NCBI GenBank assembly: GCA_009103225.1
Contig: RHPI01002823.1
Span: 687,608-751,607, forward strand
Source of the DNA: Chlorokybus atmophyticus
Taxonomy: Eukaryota; Streptophyta; Chlorokybophyceae; Chlorokybales; Chlorokybaceae
Direction of reading: 5' to 3'
Length of the DNA stretch: 64,000 bases
Under the pieces are notes generated by a model. It was given only the letters and a program-made list of their open reading frames with translations. It searched no databases and had not been told where the DNA came from. The position numbers and the translations under genes are program-made. Every line of letters starts with the position of its first letter. Position 1 is the first letter of the stretch. Shown here in pieces: positions 55,593-64,000 of the stretch.

Positions 55593-56229
55593 CCTTGTTG
55601 GTTGGTTGGTTGCAAGTTCCCTTCCAGCTCAGTTTAGCCCCGCCTCATCCTTCAGCGCATTCACTCAACAGACCTGTTTAAACAGACAGAAACAGCTGTC
55701 TGAACACAGGTGTGACGCTTCTGTTACAAGGAACTGGACCGGGGAAGGGTTTTGTTGGATCATAAGCAATGCAGGGCTGGTGTGGTCTTATGCTGTGAGT
55801 TGATAGCGACACATTGTACAGTCATGGTCACACAGTCCAGCAAGGGGAGACCTTGCCCCCCCCCCTCCCCCCCCGCCCCCAATGCACACCAACACAAAGA
55901 GAAGCTTCTCACACAATGCGGTGCTGTATACTGCAGTTTATTTGCTGCCTTGTGCCTTTGGCCGGGTTACTGCCAGAAAAAGACATGCCAAAACACTCCA
56001 CGCTACACTGCGTAGTGGCTTCTAGCTGCATTGGCACGGTTGAAGGGGGGCATCCATCCGACCAAAACACCAAGCTAAGGCCTCAAATTACGCTACCAAG
56101 TGACATTTAGGCCACATTGCACCCATTGCCAAGCTAGGGCAGGTGGTGATTGAGGTGGGCCTGGTCAGCATGCAGATTTGACAAGCACGTGCTGCAGTGA
56201 AGTCAACAGCAGCAGCGGCGGTTACTCAC
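55593..56229. other. 5' flank of F-box gene, no gene resolved
   Basis: Holds a C-rich run (55856-55880) and ordinary DNA. The 3' exons of the unresolved gene at 56.2-56.4 kb might lie here but could not be defined. Confidence 0.4.
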
Positions 56230-56358
56230 CCAGCAAGCGAGCGCAGGACAAAGGCCAATTTCACACGTGGTTGCATAATGCATAATGTCCTTCTCCGCCA
56301 CCTGGTCCACCTCCGGCAGCTCCTTCTCCGCCGCCGCCTCCAGGTTGGCGCCAATGCA
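56230..56358 (-). CDS. Isolated exon of an unrecognised gene
   Basis: A 129-base exon in phase 0 runs from a cacacag acceptor to a TGG-gtgagt donor. It reads CIGANLEAAAEKELPEVDQV then AEKDIMHYATTCEIGLCPAL and ACW. The amphipathic Glu/Ala-rich helix and the three closely spaced Cys look like real coding sequence. A possible upstream exon ends ARLRAGILCGPLQ at about 56416, but would need a GC donor. No start or stop could be assigned, and I do not recognise the family. Confidence 0.35.
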
Positions 56359-56419
56359 CTGTGTGCCACCCAGTGGTTTGTATTGACCAGTACTGGTCAG
56401 CGAATGCAGCCTGCAAGGG

Positions 56420-57389
56420 ACCACACAGGATGCCCGCCCGCAGGCGAGCCGCGTACAATTGCAGCGCGCGACACCACCGCACGTTTGCTCTGCAGTTTAC
56501 GAGCTCGCATATCATTAAAGTTCGTGAGTGGACAAAGCGATGCCCTGGTGTGGTATGGTACGCTCAGCTGCACCATGCGAGCGTGACGGGAAAAGTTTAA
56601 CGTCTGCAAGTCGCTGGTTCCCTCGTCGTCATCAGACTGCATGCACGGCTGCCGAAAGGGCTGCCGGAAGGGCCTTTGCACAGCAACTTCAAGGCAAGTT
56701 GAGGCGCTAAGCAGTTAGATAACCTGCTGCATATATGCGATGAAATTGTGCCAAGATGGCAACCACACTGCATTCAATAAACAAGCTGTGCCACACAAGC
56801 GCAACCTTGCGGATGCATTTGCACATGACAACCAAATTGGCAAGCATGCAACAAGATACAATGAAGTGCATCAGAGGGCTGGGTACGAGCCTAATGCAAC
56901 AAAACGCAAACAGCGGCAGCAAGGCGGCGTTGTATAATTGGCAACGACGCAACACAGCGACACGACACGACAGTGATGACGCTGGAGTACTACTTGCGTG
57001 GCAACCGCTGTGCATGGCGACGAATTTGGAGCTGTGCCGGTCTGAAATAAGAAGTAGAGCTCACCAAGCCATCCACGACGAGAGCTGGTTCCGGGTGTGG
57101 TAGTCACACTGTTGAGTGGCTTGCAGATCACTTAGACCTCTGTGCAATTTTTGACCTGATTTGATTATGTCTGCGCATGATTGGGATGCTACGCACAACT
57201 CATGTTGAATCTTGACCCAACAGCTCAAACATGCTCCGATTCAACCTTCTACTTTCCAACAGTTATTAATGTGTCATGTGGCTGCAATGTGGGCCAATTG
57301 TTTGAAGTGATGAATGAGCGTGCGTAGCACAATTGCATGGGAGCTCTAGCTTATCTTGAGCAGATAACTGTCTTTGCAGCTTCAGTCCA
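56420..57389. other. No gene resolved
   Basis: Possible 5' exons of the unresolved minus-strand gene, plus the 3' flank of the PPR gene. Nothing with consistent splice phases was found. Confidence 0.4.
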
Positions 57390-60300
57390 TCACCACAGTC
57401 CAGTTGAGATGACTGCCGAACCCGCCGCAGCAATGGCTGCAGATGCAATGGCAACTGCTGTTTGTTGATCCTGCGACAATCCCGTATGAGATTGTGTTGT
57501 GCACAACATGATTGCAGGATGTAAAAGCATGTGCTTGCTGGCAGATAGCTTGATATCATCAGCGTATGCGCACGTACCTGTACAGTTTTAACACCACGCT
57601 TGCCAATGGCCAATATGTGGTCCTTTGTGGCAGCATTGGGTTGAATGTCGAGTCTCTTCATCTCCGCGTACAGTGCAAGCGCTGTGGTCCACTGCTCCGC
57701 ACGCTCACAAGCCTGTAAAGAATAGGTGTTGAACAGTGGCGATCATAATGATTGCGTGCTAATGCTTCTGACAGGATGAGAGGTGCTTCCAGCAGTCACC
57801 TGTATGAGGGCGTTGAAGACATGCACTGTGAGTTTGCATCCCAACTCCTCCATCACCTGCCGCTGCGCCAGTGCTTGCCTCCAGTGCCCACTGCAACATC
57901 CACACCAACGTCATGCTGTTGTTTAGCGCACAGCTTGCTGTCATCAGTACCAAACTCAAAGCTTTGAAAACATGCTATGATCTAACAGATTTCACCTGTT
58001 TGAGTAGGCTTCCACTAAGCCTACAATTGCATAGTCTCTAGGCTTGTAACCGGCAGCAAGCATGTTATCAAACGCAGCTTGTGCCTTAACATGCTGGCCC
58101 GCTTTACCATATGCAGCTACGAGCGTCTCCCATGCCACAATGTCCGGAGTTGGCATCTCCTGCAATAAAAGCAATATCACATCAATAAGATACACAACAA
58201 TTTAATGGTGGATGGACACCAAAGCAGTATTTCACATTACATCTTGGCCAACATCTAAGTTACCTTGAATAGGCGTTCGACATGTTGCAACTGGCCAGAT
58301 TTCCCGCAAGCACTCATCGCAGTAGTCCAGAGGTAGTTGCTGCGCTCTATGCCCAAGTCTGTAGCCAGCTGAAGCATAGAAAGCGCTCCTTGCCAGTTCT
58401 GCACCTTCTCATAAGCATGCACCATAGACCTGATGAAGCAAAACTGTCAACTACTGCGTCTGCACCAACATGGCCACGAAGACACAACAACCCCTGAGCA
58501 ACGTGACACACCCATGACCACGCATGCACGCTTACCCGAGAACAACAACGTTGGGTGTGGATCCTGCATGCTGCATCTCACGCAGCAAGTGTTCTGCGCG
58601 CTCGCACTGCCATGACTCGGCCACGGCTTTGATAATAGCAGCATAAGTGTACTCGTTTGGGGTGCATTCCATGGAGTAGAAGAGCTGCAGTGCTTCCTGC
58701 CACTTGCCGGCAGTGCCGAGCGCAGCCAACAACGAGACATAGATATGCGCGTTGCATTCCACGCCATATCTCTTTCTCAAAGAATAAATGTCCAATGCGC
58801 GCTGCCAGTTGCCCATGCCAGCGCTTGCTTTTATTGCCGTGCTGAATATATACACATCTGCATGAAATGCATGCCTGTCATTGCTGTAACAGAGGAAATT
58901 CTGCCCGAATCACCCAGAAACCTGCAACACTCTGCAGCAATCCTGACCTGGGACAATGCCAGATGACTGCATCTCGCTGAAGTATTCCACCGTATCTTCC
59001 CACTTTTCAGCTTTACAGCAAGCCGTTAGAATTGCACTATACGTAAATGCATTCGGCTTTGCTCTGTATCGCAAGAGGCGTGTGTCAGCCCTCTGTCAAG
59101 CTCTTCCACAACCAATGCACACGAAGCCAACCAAAGTTGATGTGCTTTAGTGCAGGTTCTGCATGACTGTCTTTGCATGATTGTGGTAAGCGAGCCGACG
59201 ACATTTCCGACACATACACCAACATCATTCAACCCACCATTCAACGTACCCAAGCAACTTCATGCGTTGGAAGGTGGTTGCAGCTTCATCTATCCTACCA
59301 GCGTCACCAAGGCTGGATATTAACGCAGTCCAGAAGTGGACATTGCGCACTGCAGCCTCTTCGTCTGCATGTGCCTGGATAAATCTATCACAGAGCTGTT
59401 GCGCCTTGTCCACTTGCTGGTACTTGCTGTACACTCGGAACATAACTGTACAATGGTGCGTGTTGGGTGAATACCTGCACAATACAGTCATGCTGTGACA
59501 CTCTGCAATGTCACGCCTAAGGCGTGATTGCGACAAGCAACAAGCAAAGGGTTCGCAACACCCATTTCAATGTGATTGCCACCTATCGTATATCAACTAG
59601 GCTCGCGCGAGTTAGTTGAAACATTTCCTCCACACAGAGCATCTCTTACCCGTTCCGTTCCAGCCACTCAAAGTTTGCAACTGCGCGGTCAGTACTCAGC
59701 CGCTTGAGGCCGAACAACACGTCTTTTTCCTGCTCTTCGGCCTCGGCTGCTGGCAAGCTTTCTCTCAGCTTGTCACGAGCCGCCAATGTGCTCTTCACAT
59801 GCAACATCTGCCATAGCAGAAGCAGGTTTGACCTGTAAGCGCACATGCAACCATCCAAATTGGGACGCAGCAGCGCCATACTTTGCACAACATACTTGCC
59901 GAGGATGCATTCCATGTCTCACCCTCAGTAACTCCGGTGGACACGGATCCGGGTCAAAGCTGCTTGAGCCAAAGTTGCTTGGCTTGCGGCCACTGCGCTT
60001 GGCATGTTGTGACGTTGATTTATGTGTTTGAGTGTGGTTGTTCGCTTCCTTCTCCACAACTGTGCTTGCAACTGTAAACCTCTCACTGCTGCGGTCCAGC
60101 CGTGGCTCTATCCTAAAAGAAGTGGTTGAGCACGCCTGACCATCACCAACAACAGTACTCTTCTGGTTGGGAGCTGCAACGCGTAGGGTAACGGTAGCTA
60201 AGCCGCCTGCAGTGCGGTCTACCCGTGGCTCTATTCTGAAGGAGGTGGTTGAACAAGCCTGACCATCGCTGTCACCATCACTAGAGTGCTCACGCTCAAG

Positions 60301-60414
60301 TTTCTGGTTAGGGGTTACAATGCGCAGCGTAGAAGCTGAGCCGCCTGCTGTTTGCGTGGCACTTTGACGCACAACCAAGCGCACCCTTGCTGGGTTTGCC
60401 TTCTGCAGCAACAC
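57390..60414 (-). CDS. Pentatricopeptide-repeat (PPR) protein
   Basis: The exons I can join in phase are 59807-59650, 59474-59250, 59063-58948, 58857-58536, 58429-58264, 58159-57996, 57890-57800, 57712-57578 and 57470-57390, ending STGLW. A large N-terminal exon (about 60414-59923) feeds in, but the true start is unresolved and may lie as far up as 61.2 kb. At least eight P-type PPR units are visible, e.g. YSAILTACCKAEKWEDTVEY, YVSLLAALGTAGKWQEALQL, YAAIIKAVAESWQCERAEHL, WETLVAAYGKAGQHVKAQAA and NALIQACERAEQWTTALALY. PPR arrays bind single RNA sequences in plastids or mitochondria and stabilise or process them. No DYW or SMR domain is seen. The N-terminal region contains a repeated segment built on ACSTTSFRIEPRVDR. 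Confidence 0.85.
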
Positions 60415-61479
60415 GCGCTTGCTATTAGCATCAACACAGCTGTCAGCAAAGTGACAACTGAAAATAACTCCCCGAAGGATCCCCGAAGCATGCTTGATAT
60501 CAATGGCTTTCAGTTAGTTGCTACCACGGACGCAATGCGATGGTGATGGGGAACGGAGCGCAGCTGCTGTTCTGTCAGACGGACTGCAGGCTGACGCAAG
60601 AACCGTCACAAGCAAGCTTCCACCATCTTACAGATAATGATCAAGCTAATCAAGCACAATTGTACTCGAAGTACTGCCAAGTAAGCCGCAACGATAAGTA
60701 CTCCAAGCTACTATGCAGCATTGCGGTGGCATTGTCTGAGTATTGCTTGTGCTGTATGGCACAAGCTGCGCCCATTGCACGCACCGTGTCTCGCAGTGAT
60801 CTGTCGCTGAACAGCAAGACGCAGCCCACCACCGCCCCGCCCCTTGCGCACAGCATCCTCTGCAAGCTGTATGGGACGACACAACCACCGCCACCACTGC
60901 GACCGCCGCCGCCGCCGCCGCCAGCTGGCACCCTTCGGCTGCTTTCTTACGCTACACACACTTCCGCCAGTCAATTGGAAGATGACAACGTACTTTCCGC
61001 AAAGGCTTCCAGAAGTGCAGGGCGTTCAACGCAAGTCCGAAGCACGTTGCGAGCACCAAACGCGACGACCAGCGACAGTTCGCTGTCACCGCACCGGTCC
61101 ACAAGACACATACTGCAACTTTGCCGGTCAGGTACCCACCAGGTGGGAAGCACGGCGGCAGGCGATTCAGCACAGCCTGGTAACGTCCGATCTAGACCAG
61201 CTTTGAGCGGGAACGACATGACAAGTAGCATGATGTGACGTAATTATAATTGCCGGCAAACGGCGAGCACACAGTGCAACACACCTGCCGTCAATGCGTT
61301 GTAATGACGCGTGCGTGCGTGCAACAAAGGCTCGCGTTTACAGCTGAGAAAGCGCATAACTGAGACGCTGGCATTAAGCAGTGCGCTGCGTCAGGCGGCA
61401 GCGGCGGCAGCCGGGTCGAGAGTAGGGGCGTGGGCTCCGACGAGGGTGGTGGGGTGGGTGGGGTGCAGCAGAGTTCCTG
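60415..61479. other. 5' region between PPR and transporter genes
   Basis: Possible N-terminal exon(s) of the PPR gene on the minus strand (an open stretch beginning MSFPLKAGLDRTLPG at about 61219), not proven. A (CCG)n run lies at 60902-60922. A TGACGTAATTATAATT stretch near 61236-61251 is a possible promoter element. Confidence 0.35.
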
Positions 61480-64000
61480 ATGGCGGCCGGGATGGATGCC
61501 GAGGCCGGCGCCGATGGGCACAAGCCGGCGGCTGAGACCAAGCCCCTGAGCCCCACCGCCGCTGCCCAGGCCGCCGGCAATGGCAAGCCAGACTTTGTCC
61601 GGGTGGCTATCTGCGTCGTTGGCATTGTCGGCTGCCTCATGATTTACGGCTTGCTCCAGGTGAGGACAGAATATGTATCTCGCAAGCTGTTGGCCAGTGC
61701 TTGCTGTGGCCTAGTGCATCACGGCAACGCGGCACCGTATGCCAGCTTTTGTGCCTCAGAACAATCTGCTCCGTTTATACCTCTTGAGCAATGCATTCAA
61801 CATTGCCTTCAATCCATGAATGGTGCTGCTCGTGTACGGCTTGACTTGACATACCATGACGTCAGGCAGTTTTATGCTAGCTCGCACGGGTTGTCAGTCA
61901 CTCGTCAAATGTTGGCCGATGTGGGCCAGTGCAGTGCATGATTGCACTCGCGTCTCGTCCACCAAGTTGTCGTTATCTAGTTCCTCTCAACGTCGCTCTA
62001 AACACTTTGCGTGCATGCAGGAGAGAATCATGACGCAGCCTTTCGGGGAGCAGGGCGAGATGTTCAAGAACTCTCTCTTCCTTGTGCTGTGTAACCGACT
62101 TGTGACTTGCGCGATCGCTTTTGGCACACTATTGGTAAGCCCTGAAGCTCACGACATCCTCATAAGCATGCTGGCGCAACGGAGTATAAGGTTGCAACTT
62201 TAATCTATATTATGCATTAGCATTGGAAGTGGCATTTGGCACTTGACTGACTGCGAGCGACTAGTGCTGAAGCTGGGTTACAATTCAATGGCTTGCAACT
62301 TGCATTGGCTCAGTACTGTCTCAAATTGGGTCGTCCGCCAATGCGATGCAGGTTAGAGGCCGGCCGATCGCTCCTGTTGCACCAGTGTACAAATACGCCT
62401 TAATCTCACTGTCCAATGTGGCAGCCACTACCTGCCAGTATGAGGTAGGCCACGAGTTTGTGCACTCTTTGCCCGGCCAAATCAACAACGGTTGGGTACT
62501 GTCAAGGAGTTGTCTCTTGCATATGGCAATCAACTTCGTAGATAGTTGCTGCTTGGATTGAGCTAACGCCTGGTCTGCGGTTGGCATGCCACTGTTAATC
62601 TTTTTGTTGCGTGTCAATTGAACAACCTCAAGCATGTGCACCCTGCAATAATCTCCTCACGTGATCTCACATATTTGTTCTGTTCAGGCTTTGAAGTACC
62701 TCTCCTTCCCCATGCAAACTCTCGGCAAATGCGCCAAGATGATTCCTGTCATGGTATAGATGTCCGCTTTGCTCCCGGTAGTTGTGCTGCAGGCTTGTAC
62801 TCAGAGCGTGCGAGATATGTTGTCTTATGCATGCGCGTGCTCGGCAGATCTGGGGTACCATTATCATGAAGAAGAAGTACGGTGGCGCTGACTACTTGGT
62901 TGCAGTCGCCGTGACCATTGGCTGCACCGTTTTCGTTCTTGCCGGGGTACGCATGGAAACTATGGAGGCGACAGTACTGGATACCTCGCAGTTGCAAGTT
63001 GTGCTGACCTGCTCGCATTGCCAACTTGCAGGAGACCTCTTCAAAGGCTGCTGTTGGCATGACAGCACTGCAAAGTCTGCTGTTTGGTTCCCTCCTGATG
63101 ATTGGCTATCTTGGGTATGCACCAGGAGTTGCACATTGGAAGTGTTAGTGGCGTGCACACAATGCCACTCTAGTACTTGATGACTGTAGCAGTAGTGACT
63201 TTGCCACTAATACTGTCAACTGCAGGTTTGACGGGTTCACAAGCACTTTCCAAGACATGCTTTTCAAGGGTTACCAGATGGACATTTTCAACCAAATTCT
63301 GTATGTGACCATGTGTTCTTCCGGCATCAGCTCCTTGGGTAAGTCAAGCAGCAGTTGTTTGTTTAGTTTAATCGAGATTAACATTACAGTATGTGAAGTC
63401 GCATCTGCTGCCCGAGCAGCATTAGCAATCCGTTAGTCAGCTTGCACCGACATGCACACAGCCTACTACATGTAATGTTACATGATGTCAAGACTCAGGA
63501 AGTAGTGTTTTGTCCAGCTCGCGGTCCCTCCTAGTCCTGTTGTGAGCTGCTCATCATGACGACTTGTTGCTACTATCATCAACAAGGAAGACCACCATCA
63601 CCCTTTGCATTAACTTTCAACTGGCATACCAGCCCAGTTGTATCTGAAGTGCAGCACTCACCATCACCTGTGCATGTGTGCAGGACTTATCAGCTCCGGC
63701 CAGTTCCTTCCCTCCCTTTCATTTGTGCTTCGCTACCCTTCGTCGTTGTTTTCCATCCTGGCTCTCTCACTGGTACGATGGTTGTATGCCTGCAGATAGA
63801 CATGGTGCATTGGACCTGTGGTGTGCATCACACCACAGGTGAGGCACCATGAAGTGGTGTTCTGTTCTCTATGCTAGTGCAGTTGGCAACTCTAGACGTC
63901 ATGTTGCAGTTATATCAGACTGGCACAAGCTCTTACAAGGAACTGTGTTTTGGCAGTCTGCTACCTTCGGCCAGATGTTCATCTCTTACACAATCCGTAC
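61480..64000 (+). CDS. UDP-galactose/UDP-glucose transporter, SLC35B family (3' truncated by window)
   Basis: Exons with consistent phases: 61480-61659, 62021-62134, 62352-62444, 62688-62753, 62848-62946, 63032-63114, 63226-63338, 63684-63772 and 63957 onward. The last exon runs off the window. After an Ala-rich cytosolic leader come membrane helices with family motifs: CLMIYGLLQERIMTQPFGEQ, FKNSLFLVLCNRLVTCAIAF, YALISLSNVAATTCQYE, ALKYLSFPMQTLGKCAKMIP, GYLGFDGFTSTFQDMLFKGY and MFISYTIRT. This order is nearly that of Arabidopsis UTR5-type proteins, which move UDP-galactose or UDP-glucose into the ER or Golgi lumen. PAPS transporters (SLC35B2/B3) are the nearest alternative. About 70-100 C-terminal residues are missing. 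Confidence 0.88.

Overview
The window is nuclear DNA of a green alga, most likely a chlorophyte. Its genes are split into many short exons with GT-AG (and some GC-AG) introns. It encodes a chloroplast-type HSP70 with a transit peptide, a nuclear-encoded cytochrome b6f subunit PetM, a plant-type GRIP golgin, Mediator subunit MED14 and a plant-type nucleotide-sugar transporter. No bacterial operons, rRNA genes or CRISPR arrays are visible. The species cannot be named from the sequence. Gene models were built by eye from splice-site phase, so coordinates may be off by a base or two.

Layout. 0.45-7.5 kb (minus): two tandem paralogues for secreted proteins with a C-type lectin domain, a Pro/Ser-rich linker and a DUF1349-like concanavalin fold. 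9.5-12.3 kb (plus): chloroplast HSP70B with a heat-shock-element-like site upstream. 15.1-22.1 kb (plus): a 23-exon coiled-coil gene resembling DUF4795/QRICH2-type ciliary proteins, containing a probable false assembly duplication around a 106-base poly-C run. 22.5-25.1 kb: a 291-N gap, an AT-rich gene-free stretch, a perfect 21-bp inverted repeat and a 273-unit (AG)n array. 26.7-30.0 kb (minus): a SIRT2-like sirtuin apparently fused to an N-terminal UBP-type zinc finger. 30.7-36.5 kb (plus): a 17-exon GRIP-domain golgin. 38.1-45.2 kb (minus): a 20-exon MED14. 45.9-46.9 kb (plus): PetM. 47.5-48.4 kb (minus): a DNL zinc-finger HSP70-escort protein. 48.8-53.3 kb (plus): a second large coiled-coil protein. 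53.9-55.6 kb (minus): an F-box protein. 57.4-60.4 kb (minus): a pentatricopeptide-repeat protein. 61.5-64.0 kb (plus): an SLC35B-type UDP-galactose/UDP-glucose transporter running off the window.

Several genes form head-to-head pairs with 0.4-0.7 kb between starts (sirtuin/golgin, MED14/PETM, escort protein/coiled-coil), which suggests shared bidirectional promoters. Functionally the set is mixed: surface or matrix carbohydrate recognition, chloroplast protein folding (HSP70B and a candidate escort protein), photosynthetic electron transport, Golgi tethering and nucleotide-sugar supply, transcription and chromatin control. Most intergenic and many intronic stretches are rich in CA/GT, CGCA and TGCATGCA simple repeats.
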